Positions 38,326 to 46,771 of a DNA stretch of 64,000 nt are shown piece by piece. Within the stretch, counting starts at the first letter, position 1; each line of letters starts with the position of its first letter. The position numbers were made by a program, and so were the translations under genes. A model generated the notes under the pieces. That model saw only the letters and a program-made list of their open reading frames with translations, did not search any database and had not been told where the DNA came from. Origin of the DNA: DATMER01 sp963741305 (GTDB taxonomy: Bacteria; Acidobacteriota; Thermoanaerobaculia; Multivoradales; UBA5704). The DNA is taken from positions 310,001 to 374,000 of the forward strand of contig CAVUHL010000003.1 of NCBI GenBank assembly GCA_963741305.1, read 5' to 3'.

Positions 38326-38441
38326 TGCTTGATTTCTGGAGGGAGAGCGTCTCGTGCTCGGGTAGAGCCCTGAGTCACTGGTAGAGCCCCGAGTCACTCG
38401 GGTAGAGCCCTGAGTCGCTTGGAGCGGCCATCCACTAACTC
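38320..38441. repeat. Dispersed repeat with 21-bp units (array F)
   Basis: This is the second copy of the block at 22650-22772, with the same flanks and three GGGTAGAGCCC-type units (one unit one base short near 38379). It lies over the 3' end of the TPR gene on the minus strand, whose stop codon at 38394-38396 and last residues are inside the units, and it truncates the esterase remnant on the other side. Confidence 0.85.
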
Positions 38442-40484
38442 TAAGTTGGGACAGGCGTTCGCCTCCGGGAACCAGCGCAGCTCGTCGGCCTCGCGGCCCA
38501 GCTCCGTGGAGCGGCAGCAGCGGACGAGCTGCTTGTAGAAGCGGTCGGCAGCCTGGGGATCTTCGTGCTCGATCCAGCTTCCGGCGGTCGCGAGCATCCC
38601 GGCCTTTTCATCGCCGGAGGGCAGGAGGCTCGCCGCTTCCCAGGCGAGGTCGGCGGCGCGGTAGCGGTAGTGGAAGCGCTTCCAGGGACGCGCCCGGTTC
38701 CGCTTCACCCGGGCGGTTTCGTCAGGGGTCTCGGAGAGGATCCGGTTCTTCCGGCGCGTGTCACGGGTCTGGAATGTCCAGGTTTCCACCTGGTAGTCGC
38801 CTTCCACGAGGGCCCAGTCGGGCTCGACTTCGGTGCCGGTGAGGTACATGCCCTTGTGGCGGGTGAGGCAGGCGGCCTGGAAGAGCTCCTGCCCGCGCTC
38901 CGCGGTCGGACGCTTCTTGTCGCGGCCCGCTTCGACGTGCCCGGCCAGACGCTCCAGGAAGGGACGGCGATCGGGCAGGGCGTAGCCGAGAGCGTCCCGC
39001 AGCCGCCCCTCGCGGGCCAGGCGCCGCCCCAGGAGGTTGCGCACGTCCCGGGCGAGGCGCTCCGGCGCGGGAGTTGTATAGCCGCCGACGAGGAGCGGCT
39101 CCCATTTGTCACCAGTGGGCGGCTCGTACTTCGCGGCCAGGCTGGCCGGCCAGGTGGCGTCCACGTAGGTCTTCAGCTCGTCGAGGGTGAGCACCTGCTC
39201 GGCCAGGTAGGCGGCGTCCATCCAGTAGCCGGCGCGCAGGAAACGATCGAGGGCGCCGGTGTAGTCCTTCTGGGTAACCCGGACCACGGCTTCCTCTCCG
39301 AGAGCGCGCTGGGGCGCGGCCAGGACTTCCCCCGTCTCATAGACGATCTGCATGGCTTCGTCCATGTCTATACCGAGGTCGGGAAGATCGCGGGCGGCCT
39401 CGGCGAGGAGGCCACGGGCTTCATCCAGCTTGCCGTCGCGCAGGAGAAGGCGGGCCCGGACCCATTTCGATATCGGCGATGGCGTGCTCTGCGCGCGGTC
39501 GAGCCAGGCCGCGGCGGCGGCGAAGTCGCCGCTCAGGTAGGCAGCCCAGGCGAGGCGGTCGGCGCCCGCCATGTCGCGGACATCCGCCGCCTTGAGCGCT
39601 ACCTCCCAAGCATTGCGGCCCTCGGGGTTGCGGGAGACGATCCAGGCCGTGAAGACCGCCCTGGCTTCGGGATTCGTGGCGACGCGGATCAGCGCTTCGG
39701 GCTTGTCCAGGAGGCCGGCGCACGTGAGCCTGATCGAGACCAGGGCGCCGGGGTCGCCGGTCCGCGACTGCTGCGCGTAGAGGATGAGGGCCTGGGCGTA
39801 GCGGTCGCGGCCAAGCTCCGAGTAAGCCTCCCAGCCGAGGCTGGAGGCGGCGAGGCCCAGTCGGTCCTCGAAACCGCGGGCGGCGAGGTCGCGGGTGAGT
39901 TGGAACGACTTCACCGCGCGGTCCCGATCGCTGAGGAAGTAGGTCTTGCCGATCATGTAGGCCGCCCAGGTGGAGCGGAATTGCCGTTCTTCCGGAGGCC
40001 GCCGGAGCAGTCTCTCCCAGGCTTGGACGGCAGCGTCATAACGCCCGTCGTGGTACGCGATCGCCCCTTCGAGGTAGTCGGCGAACTCGGGCAGCAGCGG
40101 CTCGGGGACGGTCAGGCCGGAGGGCGCGGGATCCTCCCGGACGCGGGCGAGGTCTTCCCGGAGCCGCACGACGTTGTCCATCACCTTGACCCGAAGAATG
40201 GTCCAGGTGCCGTGCCGCTCCATCGCCTCTGCCAGGTCTGCGCGCTCGGCCGCGAGGACTTCGGCGTCAAAGCCGTCCTTGCTCGGCACGGCCTTGAATG
40301 GCGAGCTGGATCCAAGCTGCTCCAGCTCCTGCTTGAGCTTCCCCATGGGACCGTTGAAGAACACCTCTTCCGATCCGAGCAGCCAGTTGGGGAGGTAGGG
40401 CGCGCAGGCCCAGAGGACCGGGACGGCGATCAGAAACGCGACGGTGGTCAGGAGCGGTTCAGGGAGAGGACGGGATCTCAACAC
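38394..40484 (-). CDS. Large TPR-type envelope protein
   Basis: This 696-residue protein starts at GTG 40484 with a membrane anchor or signal (LLTTVAFLIAVPVLWACAPY, with a lipobox-like Cys). The rest is helical, with TPR-like pairs (YLEGAIAYHDGRYDAAVQAW, KSFQLTRDLAARGFEDRLGL, RLAWAAYLSGDFAAAAAWLD). A C-terminal RCCRSTELGREADELRWFPE follows, then NLELVDGRSKRLRALPE, which is translated from repeat array F. It overlaps the DUF3142 gene by 26 bases, so the two work together at the cell envelope. Role unknown. Confidence 0.75.
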   Translation of the reverse strand: MLRSRPLPEPLLTTVAFLIAVPVLWACAPYLPNWLLGSEEVFFNGPMGKLKQELEQLGSSSPFKAVPSKDGFDAEVLAAERADLAEAMERHGTWTILRVKVMDNVVRLREDLARVREDPAPSGLTVPEPLLPEFADYLEGAIAYHDGRYDAAVQAWERLLRRPPEERQFRSTWAAYMIGKTYFLSDRDRAVKSFQLTRDLAARGFEDRLGLAASSLGWEAYSELGRDRYAQALILYAQQSRTGDPGALVSIRLTCAGLLDKPEALIRVATNPEARAVFTAWIVSRNPEGRNAWEVALKAADVRDMAGADRLAWAAYLSGDFAAAAAWLDRAQSTPSPISKWVRARLLLRDGKLDEARGLLAEAARDLPDLGIDMDEAMQIVYETGEVLAAPQRALGEEAVVRVTQKDYTGALDRFLRAGYWMDAAYLAEQVLTLDELKTYVDATWPASLAAKYEPPTGDKWEPLLVGGYTTPAPERLARDVRNLLGRRLAREGRLRDALGYALPDRRPFLERLAGHVEAGRDKKRPTAERGQELFQAACLTRHKGMYLTGTEVEPDWALVEGDYQVETWTFQTRDTRRKNRILSETPDETARVKRNRARPWKRFHYRYRAADLAWEAASLLPSGDEKAGMLATAGSWIEHEDPQAADRFYKQLVRCCRSTELGREADELRWFPEANACPNLELVDGRSKRLRALPE

Positions 40485-41634
40485 GGACCTCCGAAGGTTC
40501 TTGGAATCGCAGCCAGGCGATCGTCCGGCGCTCCCCGGGGCGCACCCCACGGCTCGGTTCAGGGCTCGGCTCGGGGCTTTCCAGCCGGGCCTCGCGCGGG
40601 CCTGACGGGAGAAGCCTGTATCCAAATAGACCGTCGGCTGCGATCAGAGTATCCGAATCCCAGTGCAGATTGACAGGGGAGGGCAGCGGGACTTCGGCCT
40701 CGCCGGTGTTGAGGAGGTCTACCTCAACGAGGCCGGGGTTCGGATGGCGGAGCGCAGTGCAGATCTCCCGCCGGGGAGCGCGGCCGGCCATCACGGCCTT
40801 CAGGGTGGCCCGCGGCCAGTTGTGGGTGTCGGACGCGACCGGGAGCCGGTACCAGACCAGGCCCGCAAGCTCTGGCGGACGGTCGGCGGTCCAGTGCCGT
40901 ACCAGTCCGGCCATGGCGTCCGGATCGGCCGTGGAGTAGGTCGGCAGCGCGACCCGGAAGGGGCGCCCGGCTTTCGCCGCCTCTTCCACGGCCCGCGCCG
41001 CCTCGGCGGGATCGACGAGGTCGGAGCTTGGCTTCAACGAGTGGACTTGGAGGACGATTCCGTCCGTCTTCCTGGAGAGGCTCCGGAACGCCCGCTCTTG
41101 CCGGAGCCAGGTGGGGAGGCCGGTGATTGTGACTGGAATGGGCGCTACGCTCCGGCGAACGGCTTCGATAAGCACGGGGTAGTCGGAGAGCTTGGATTCA
41201 GGGCAGTCGTAATCGATCTGGATCTCCTGGAGGTTCAGGCCGTGGGAGCGGGCCTGTTTCGCCAGCTCTCCGGCGAGGCCGGCAAGTCGCCGGACGGTCT
41301 CCGGCTCGTCCTCGAAGCGTCCCGTCCCGCCGCCCCAGCCCTGGAAGCGGCCGATGCGCAGCGCCAGTCCCACCGGCCGGCCGGCATCCCGTAGCGCCTG
41401 CCAGTCGATCCCCACCCGGAACGCTCGGAGAGGGGATTGAGAGAGGTCGATCTCCGCGGCGAGCACCGTCAGGCCCGCGAAGTCCGACGCTTGGCTGACC
41501 GCCTCGCGCACGGCCGGAGTCCACGCCCGTTGCCAGACGTAAGCCTCCTGGGGGAGCGGGCCGGCGGCGCGCTCCCTCGGCTGGCAGGCGAGGGCAAGGA
41601 GAACCAGGAGGGGTATTAGGACAGGGGCCCTCAC
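40459..41634 (-). CDS. DUF3142 domain lipoprotein
   Basis: This 391-residue protein starts at GTG with a lipoprotein signal (VLIPLLVLLALACQ). The core GLTVLAAEIDLSQSPLRAFR, GLNLQEIQIDYDCPESKLSD and ALPTYSTADPDAMAGLVRHW follows the DUF3142 barrel, which resembles glycoside-hydrolase folds; IQIDYDCPESKL carries acidic residues typical of the active-site strand. The C-terminal 80 residues form a beta domain. Upstream codons run through the inverted repeat at 41640-41815 and are not used. It precedes the TPR protein with overlap. Confidence 0.75.
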   Translation of the reverse strand: MRAPVLIPLLVLLALACQPRERAAGPLPQEAYVWQRAWTPAVREAVSQASDFAGLTVLAAEIDLSQSPLRAFRVGIDWQALRDAGRPVGLALRIGRFQGWGGGTGRFEDEPETVRRLAGLAGELAKQARSHGLNLQEIQIDYDCPESKLSDYPVLIEAVRRSVAPIPVTITGLPTWLRQERAFRSLSRKTDGIVLQVHSLKPSSDLVDPAEAARAVEEAAKAGRPFRVALPTYSTADPDAMAGLVRHWTADRPPELAGLVWYRLPVASDTHNWPRATLKAVMAGRAPRREICTALRHPNPGLVEVDLLNTGEAEVPLPSPVNLHWDSDTLIAADGLFGYRLLPSGPREARLESPEPSPEPSRGVRPGERRTIAWLRFQEPSEVRVEIPSSP

Positions 41635-41639
41635 CCCCG

Positions 41640-41815
41640 GCCCCTCTCCCGGCCGCACACCCGGACCCCCGGGAGAGGGGAGGGTGACTGCGCCGTCATC
41701 CTCTCCAAATGTGGCTCCGCCTGACGGAGCGGAGACGGATGGGACCAAGGTGCAGCGTCACACGCCCCCCTCTCCCGGGGGTCCGGGTGTGCGGCCGGGA
41801 GAGGGGTTGGGGGTG
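41640..41815. repeat. Inverted pair of GC-rich repeats
   Basis: CCCCTCTCCCGGCCGCACAC with CCGGACCCCCGGGAGAGGGG near 41641-41682 is the reverse complement of the block at 41769-41812. The arms of about 42 bases are separated by 90 bases. The right arm encodes the C-terminal tail of the ABC ATPase (LTPNPSPGRTPGPPGEGG). This type of intergenic repeat is common in GC-rich genomes. Confidence 0.85.
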
Positions 41816-42510
41816 AGGGCTTCCCCCCGCGCCAGCCGCTCCAGCACGACCATCCTCTCTCCGGGATCGCCCGGCAGCTCTCCCGAGCTGAGGCAGCGGC
41901 CATCCCGCACGGTGAAGGCCCGGTCCGCCAGGGGCGCGAAGGGCTCGATGTCGTGGGAGACCACCACCACGGCGGCGCCCGTGGCGAGGCGCTCTCCGAT
42001 CCAGGCCAGAATGTCCTCCCGGGCGCCGCGGTCCATGGCCTCCAGCGGCTCGTCGAGGAGGAGGTGGGCCGGGGTGCCGATCCGGGCCGCGGCGAGCACG
42101 GCCCGGCGGCGCTGGCCCATGGACAGCTCCCGCACCGAGCGGTGCGCCAGGAGGTCGAGCCCAACCAGGGCGAGCGCCTGCTCGGCGGCTTGACGGGGCT
42201 CTCCACGCAGGCGGCAGACGAGGCCGAGGATCTCCCGTACGGTGGCATAGGGGGTCAGGTCCGGCTGCTCGGGCACGTAGGCGAGGGTCCGCCGCGCCTC
42301 GGCTTCGTCGGTCCAGAGGTCGTGGCCGTCCACCTCGACCCTCCCCTGGTCGGGCTGCTCGACTCCCGCCGCGATCTTGAGGAGCGTGCTCTTGCCGCAA
42401 CCGTTCGGTCCCAGGAGGAGGGTGAGGCCGGCGGGGATCTCGACGCTCACCTCGTCCAGGACCGGCTGGCCGTCGCGGTAGGAGAACCCGACCCGTTCCA
42501 GACGGATCAT
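41758..42510 (-). CDS. ABC transporter ATP-binding protein
   Basis: This 250-residue protein has Walker A LLLGPNGCGKSTLLKI near residue 35, the Q-loop VPEQPDLTPYAT, the signature VRELSMGQRRRAVLAAARI, Walker B HLLLDEPLEAMDRG and the H-loop VVVSHDIEPF. It pairs with the membrane protein upstream, whose stop overlaps its start by four bases. Together they form a small ABC exporter-like complex of the CcmA/NatA type. The last 20 or so residues come from a GC-rich repeat and are probably not part of the fold. Confidence 0.92.
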   Translation of the reverse strand: MIRLERVGFSYRDGQPVLDEVSVEIPAGLTLLLGPNGCGKSTLLKIAAGVEQPDQGRVEVDGHDLWTDEAEARRTLAYVPEQPDLTPYATVREILGLVCRLRGEPRQAAEQALALVGLDLLAHRSVRELSMGQRRRAVLAAARIGTPAHLLLDEPLEAMDRGAREDILAWIGERLATGAAVVVVSHDIEPFAPLADRAFTVRDGRCLSSGELPGDPGERMVVLERLARGEALTPNPSPGRTPGPPGEGGV

Positions 42511-43724
42511 CCTGAGCTCCAGGACTGGGGATCGCCCACGGCGAGGTGGTGGATCTCCTGCCAGCGGCTGACCTTCTGGCGCCGCTCGCGCTCGGCAGCG
42601 GCCCGAATGGCCAGCGGTGCTCCCGCCAACGCCACGATGGAGGCCCAGGGTAAGAGGGCCACGGCCGCGGCGAGGAGCATCCCTTCGATCAGGATCTCCC
42701 CCGAGGCCCCGGTCCGGCGCTCCGGCGCGCGGCGGACGGCTCCGGCTGTCCGCGCGGCGAGGAACGGGATCACCAGGAGGACCGCGATGGCCGCGAGCGG
42801 CTCGATCAAGGCGGTGAGCAGGACGAGCGGGAGGGCGTGCGCTCCCAGGAAGAGGCTGTCGAAGAGCACCCGCTGCCGGGCCGTCCAGGGGAGCGAGCGT
42901 GACCAGGGCCAGGCCGGGCGGCGGACGGCCAAACTTTCTCCCAGGCTGGCGAGGAGGAGGACCACGGCGGTGCCGCCGCCGAGGAGCGCTCCCAGCCGGA
43001 CGTGGGCCGGGGCAAGCTCGTTGTTGCGGACGAACAGCAGGGCAGCGCCGAGAGGGAGCAGGCTGGTCAGGTATGCGCCGAGCAGAGAGCCGCCGAGGGC
43101 GCGCCAGGCGATCCGCGCTTGGAGGAAGTCACCGGTCCCTCGCCGAGTGAACGAAATACTCGGAGGGGTCTTCCGAAGAGGGCCGGCGAGAGCATCCGAG
43201 GCGATCAGGAGCACGGCCCCAAGGCCGACCGGCAGCCATCCGCCGGAGAAAGGGAGGAACGCGGCTGTCAAAGCCAGGGGACGAGCCAAGAAGCGGACCG
43301 GCATCGCCGCCAGGGCAGCGGCGGGAAGAGCGACGAGCAGACCGGCGAGGCTGGGATACGGATTGGCCCCATTCTTGGCCGCGGCGGCAGCGAAGAAGAG
43401 GAGCAGGAGAAGGAGTGAGGCCTGGGCCGCGGCAATGGCGAGCATCGCGGCCCGGCGGTGGGCGAGCCCCGAGACGGGGAGGTGCCGCATCCATCCATTG
43501 AGCCCCCGGCAGATCCGCGGCGCCGCGAGCGAGGCGACTCCGAGGCAGGCAAAAGCGATGATCAGGCCGCCCGAACTGCCAAACAGCAAGGCTCCGAAGG
43601 AGTTGATGAAGTCGACACCCAGGAGCATCATGCCGCCGACCACGGCTGCCAGGATCGGCGCCAGCACCCGTAGCGCGAGCCGGGCTCCGACGCGGAGGTG
43701 GAAGCGGAGGAGCGCTGTGATCAT
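42507..43724 (-). CDS. ABC transporter membrane subunit
   Basis: This 405-residue protein has about ten hydrophobic helices (APILAAVVGGMMLLGVDFIN, SLLLLLLFFAAAAAKNG, LTALIEPLAAIAVLLVIPFL, GMLLAAAVALLPWASIVALA). There is no ATPase domain. Overlap with the ATPase gene and the usual gene order identify it as the permease. The substrate is unknown. It also overlaps the phosphotransferase gene by four bases, so five genes from 45975 to 41758 or beyond may form one transcript. Confidence 0.8.
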   Translation of the reverse strand: MITALLRFHLRVGARLALRVLAPILAAVVGGMMLLGVDFINSFGALLFGSSGGLIIAFACLGVASLAAPRICRGLNGWMRHLPVSGLAHRRAAMLAIAAAQASLLLLLLFFAAAAAKNGANPYPSLAGLLVALPAAALAAMPVRFLARPLALTAAFLPFSGGWLPVGLGAVLLIASDALAGPLRKTPPSISFTRRGTGDFLQARIAWRALGGSLLGAYLTSLLPLGAALLFVRNNELAPAHVRLGALLGGGTAVVLLLASLGESLAVRRPAWPWSRSLPWTARQRVLFDSLFLGAHALPLVLLTALIEPLAAIAVLLVIPFLAARTAGAVRRAPERRTGASGEILIEGMLLAAAVALLPWASIVALAGAPLAIRAAAERERRQKVSRWQEIHHLAVGDPQSWSSG

Positions 43725-44773
43725 CCCAGCCGGTCGATCCGCCCTTTATCGAGGGCCGAGACCGCCGTGCGTCCGAGCAGCTTCACCGATGTGATCATGG
43801 CGGCGAAGCGAGGGTCCTTGGTGAGGCCCTGCTGGAAGCGGTAGTAGATCTGCTGGGCGATGACGGCGATCTTGAACAGGCCGAAGACATAGGCGAAGAC
43901 CACGTCCGAGACATCGCGGCCGGTCGTCACGGCGTAGCGCTGGACCACCTCGGTCCGGCTGAGATTGCCGGGAACCGTGGTGGGACCGGACGGGAGCATC
44001 CGCAGCACCGGGTCGTCGTCCAGATCGACCCAGTAGCCGAGCGTGGTCCCAAGGTCGAGCAGAGGATCGCCGATCGTGGACATCTCCCAATCGAGCACGG
44101 CCACGATACGGGAGAGGTCCGGCGCAAAGACCACGTTGTCGTACTTGTAATCGTTGTGGACCAGCACCGCGCCGTGCTCCACAGGCCGGTGGCCGGAGAG
44201 CCAGGCCGCAGCGCGCTCGATGTCCGGCACCTCGTCGGTGCGGGAGCCCTCCCACCGTTTGCGCCAGCCGGTCACCTGCCGCTCGACATAGCCCTCCGGC
44301 CGGCCGAAGTCGGCGAGCCCGGCTTCCTGATAATTCACGGCATGAAGCTCGGCCAGGCCATCGACGAGCTCCTCGCTCAGGCGGCGCATGCCCTCCGTCC
44401 CGGAGCGCTGGTCCCGGAAGATCACACCGCGCACCCGTTCCATCACATAAAAGGGTGCGCCGATCACTTCCGGACCGTCGCAGCACGCCAGGGTGGCGGG
44501 AGCTTTTGGATAGTGCCCCTGAAGGTGAGAGAGCACGCGGTACTCGCGCCCCATGTCGTGGGCCGTCTTCACCTTGGAACCGAAGGGCGGACGCCTCAGC
44601 ACCATCTCCCTGTCGCCGAAGCGCAGCAGGTAGGTGAGATTCGAGTGCCCGCCCGGGAACTGCTCAATTTCGAGCGGCTCCGAAGGAAGGTCCGGCAAAC
44701 GCTGGCGCAGCCAGGCTTCCAGGGGGGCGGCGTCCAGCTCCTCGCCAGGGCGGACCTGTCGAGTTTCGCTCAC
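43721..44773 (-). CDS. Phosphotransferase family protein (ACAD10/11-type kinase)
   Basis: This 350-residue protein has the APH fold: QFPGGHSNLTYLLRFGDREM, MVLRRPPFGSKVKTAHDMGR, VLVHNDYKYDNVVFAPDLSR (the catalytic HxD...N motif near residues 205-212) and AVLDWEMSTIGDPLLDLGTT (metal-binding D). Paired with an acyl-CoA dehydrogenase it matches the ACAD10/11 arrangement, which in mammals phosphorylates 4-hydroxyacyl-CoAs before dehydration. Its start overlaps the dehydrogenase stop by four bases. A fatty-acid or hydroxy-acid catabolic role is inferred. Confidence 0.9.
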   Translation of the reverse strand: MSETRQVRPGEELDAAPLEAWLRQRLPDLPSEPLEIEQFPGGHSNLTYLLRFGDREMVLRRPPFGSKVKTAHDMGREYRVLSHLQGHYPKAPATLACCDGPEVIGAPFYVMERVRGVIFRDQRSGTEGMRRLSEELVDGLAELHAVNYQEAGLADFGRPEGYVERQVTGWRKRWEGSRTDEVPDIERAAAWLSGHRPVEHGAVLVHNDYKYDNVVFAPDLSRIVAVLDWEMSTIGDPLLDLGTTLGYWVDLDDDPVLRMLPSGPTTVPGNLSRTEVVQRYAVTTGRDVSDVVFAYVFGLFKIAVIAQQIYYRFQQGLTKDPRFAAMITSVKLLGRTAVSALDKGRIDRLG

Positions 44774-45975
44774 CTCTTCTTCTCCATGCCGTAGCGGGCG
44801 AGGATGCGGCGGGCCACCGAGGTTTTGTGGACCTCGTCGGGTCCGTCATAGATACGGGAGGCCCGTTCGTGCCGCCACCAGAAGGCGAGCGGCAGCTCGT
44901 CGAGAAGGCCGTAGCCTCCGTGGACCTGGATGGACCGGTCGAGCACTTCCTGGAGCACACCGGCTACCTGAAACTTGATCAATGACACGTCGTCGCGGGC
45001 GGCGCTCGCCCCTTCGTTGTCGATGCGCCACGCCGTGCGCAGAACCATGAGCCGGGCGGCATCGATGGCGGCGCGGCTCTCCGCGATCCAGGCGTGGACG
45101 ATCTGCCGGGTTCCCAGGGGCTCGCCAGGGGCGATCTCCCGCTCCGCGGCGCGGGTGCACATCAGGTCGAAGGCCCGCTCGCAGATGCCGATCCAGCGCA
45201 TGCAGTGATGGATGCGGCCGGGGCCGAGGCGCTCCTGGGCGAGGGTGAAGCCGCCCCCCTCCTCGCCGATCCGGTTCGCCACGGGCACGCGGACGTTGGC
45301 GAGACTGACCTCGGCGTGGCTCATCCATCCCTCGCCCGTCTCGCCCATGACCGGCAGGTTGCGCACGATCGCGAAGCCGGGAGCGTCCATGGGGACCAGG
45401 ATCATGCTCGCCCGGGAGTGCGGCTGGGCGGAGGGGGATGTGACCGCCATGACCACGCAAAAGGCGGCGCCCTCGGCCGAGGAGGTGAACCACTTGCGGC
45501 CGTCGAGGACGTAATCGTCGCCCTCGCGGCGGGCGGTGGTGCCCATCCAGACCGGGTTGGAGCCGGCGAAGCCGGGCTCGGTCATGCCAAAGCAACTCCG
45601 CGCCTCGCCGCGCACCAGGGGGCGGAGCCACTGCTCGCGCTGCTCGTCCGATCCGTACTGCAGGAGCAGCTCCATGTTGCCCGCGTCCGGTGCTTGGCAA
45701 TTGAAGACGTAGTGGCCGAGCGGGCTGCGTCCCAGCACCTCGCTGACATGGGCGAACTCCAGGAGCGTCAGCCCGCCGCCGCCCCACTCCTTGGGCAGAT
45801 GGGGAGAGAAAAGCCCCATCCGCCGCACCTCGTCGCGCAGCCGGTCGAGCTCCCCCGTGACCGAGCCGAAGCCGCGTGCGAAGAGCTGGCGCTCCAGGGG
45901 GACGACCTCCCTGTCCAGGAAGGAGCGGATCGTACCGGCGATCTCCCGCACGCGCTCGGGGATGGAGAAGTCCAT
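44770..45975 (-). CDS. Acyl-CoA dehydrogenase (ACAD10/11-type)
   Basis: This 401-residue protein carries ACAD signatures: EWGGGGLTLLEFAHVSEVLG, CFGMTEPGFAGSNPVWMGTT, DDYVLDGRKWFTSSAEGAAF, IQVHGGYGLLDELPLAFWWR and ASRIYDGPDEVHKTSVARRI. FAD and acyl-CoA binding residues are in place. The ATG at 45975 has AGGAGG seven bases upstream; a TTG two codons earlier is less likely. It leads the operon with the phosphotransferase gene. Acts in cytoplasmic beta-oxidation-like reactions. Confidence 0.92.
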   Translation of the reverse strand: MDFSIPERVREIAGTIRSFLDREVVPLERQLFARGFGSVTGELDRLRDEVRRMGLFSPHLPKEWGGGGLTLLEFAHVSEVLGRSPLGHYVFNCQAPDAGNMELLLQYGSDEQREQWLRPLVRGEARSCFGMTEPGFAGSNPVWMGTTARREGDDYVLDGRKWFTSSAEGAAFCVVMAVTSPSAQPHSRASMILVPMDAPGFAIVRNLPVMGETGEGWMSHAEVSLANVRVPVANRIGEEGGGFTLAQERLGPGRIHHCMRWIGICERAFDLMCTRAAEREIAPGEPLGTRQIVHAWIAESRAAIDAARLMVLRTAWRIDNEGASAARDDVSLIKFQVAGVLQEVLDRSIQVHGGYGLLDELPLAFWWRHERASRIYDGPDEVHKTSVARRILARYGMEKKR

Positions 45976-46034
45976 GGGCAAGCCTCCTGGCGGGGATCGT
46001 ACCGGATTTGCCGGCCCCCCGCTTCCTATGATGA

Positions 46035-46060
46035 TACAATCTGGACAGTCTAGACAGGAG
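46035..46060 (+). promoter_or_regulatory. Promoter/operator region of the Phd/PIN module
   Basis: TGATACAAT resembles an extended -10 and is followed by TGGACAGTCTAGACAGGAGG, which holds the palindrome GTCTAGAC and the ribosome-binding site. Autorepression by the antitoxin at this palindrome is likely. Confidence 0.5.
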
Positions 46061-46067
46061 GCGTCCG

Positions 46068-46322
46068 ATGGGCCGAGTTTGGCAAATCCAGGAAGCGAAG
46101 AACAAGCTCAGCGAAGTAGTCGAGGAGGCGATCCAACACGGCCCCCAGGTCATATCCCGGCGAGGCGCCGAGGTCGCTGTCGTCCTTTCGTACGAAGAGT
46201 ACCGCACCTTGAAAAAGAGCCGGACCAATCTCGCTCAATTTTTTCTGGAGTCGCCGCTGCGAGGTTCGAACCTCGACTTGGAGAGAGACCGCCGTCCGGC
46301 CGGCCGTGACATCGACTTATGA
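46068..46322 (+). CDS. Phd/YefM-family antitoxin
   Basis: This 84-residue protein reads RVWQIQEAKNKLSEVVEEAI, QHGPQVISRRGAEVAVVLSY and EEYRTLKKSRTNLAQFFLES, the Phd/YefM fold with a toxin-binding tail. AGGAGG precedes the ATG. Its stop overlaps the PIN toxin start by four bases. The C-terminal RGSNLDLERDRRPAGRDIDL is unusually long and charged. Confidence 0.92.
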   Translation: MGRVWQIQEAKNKLSEVVEEAIQHGPQVISRRGAEVAVVLSYEEYRTLKKSRTNLAQFFLESPLRGSNLDLERDRRPAGRDIDL

Positions 46323-46738
46323 GCTATCTGCTCGACACCTGCGTCATCTCCGAGTTTGTCGCAACGCAGCCCACTGAAAGAGTGGTCAACTGGCTCGCCG
46401 AGCTCGATCCTGAGACCGTTTATCTCAGTGTGGTCACACTCGGCGAGATTCAGAAAGGAATTGAAAGGCTGTCTGCCTCAAAACGTAAGGAGGCGTTGCG
46501 GACGTGGCTGAAGGATGACCTCCTAGTCCGATTCCATGATCGCGTGTTGCCTCTGGAAACCGGAGAAATGCTGACCTGGGGTATCTTGATCAGCAAAGTG
46601 GAGGCGAAAGGACAGCCGATGCCCCTGATCGACTCTCTGATTGCCGCCACCGCGCTGCATCATGACCTTGTAGTCGTAACACGGGATCAAGATGATTTCG
46701 CACCCTCCGGTGCAAGGCTATTCAACCCCTGGCAGTAA
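46319..46738 (+). CDS. PIN-domain toxin (FitB/VapC-like)
   Basis: This 139-residue protein has the PIN acidic residues in YLLDTCVISEFVATQPTE, LSVVTLGEIQKGIERL, PMPLIDSLIAATALHHDLVV and VTRDQDDF. The layout matches FitB-type RNases, neutralised by the Phd antitoxin just upstream. Base composition is slightly lower in GC than the flanking genes, typical of mobile toxin-antitoxin modules. Confidence 0.92.
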   Translation: MSYLLDTCVISEFVATQPTERVVNWLAELDPETVYLSVVTLGEIQKGIERLSASKRKEALRTWLKDDLLVRFHDRVLPLETGEMLTWGILISKVEAKGQPMPLIDSLIAATALHHDLVVVTRDQDDFAPSGARLFNPWQ

Positions 46739-46771
46739 CAGCCCGCATCTGAGGGAACCCGCTCTCCAGCC

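Noticed and set aside
38565..40673. 702-codon plus-strand frame opposite the TPR envelope protein
   Set aside because: Antisense shadow with no start signal; the minus-strand gene has TPR repeats and an anchor.
46263..46276. GAGGTTCGAACCTC resembling a tRNA T-arm
   Set aside because: It lies inside the antitoxin gene and has no surrounding acceptor or anticodon stems.
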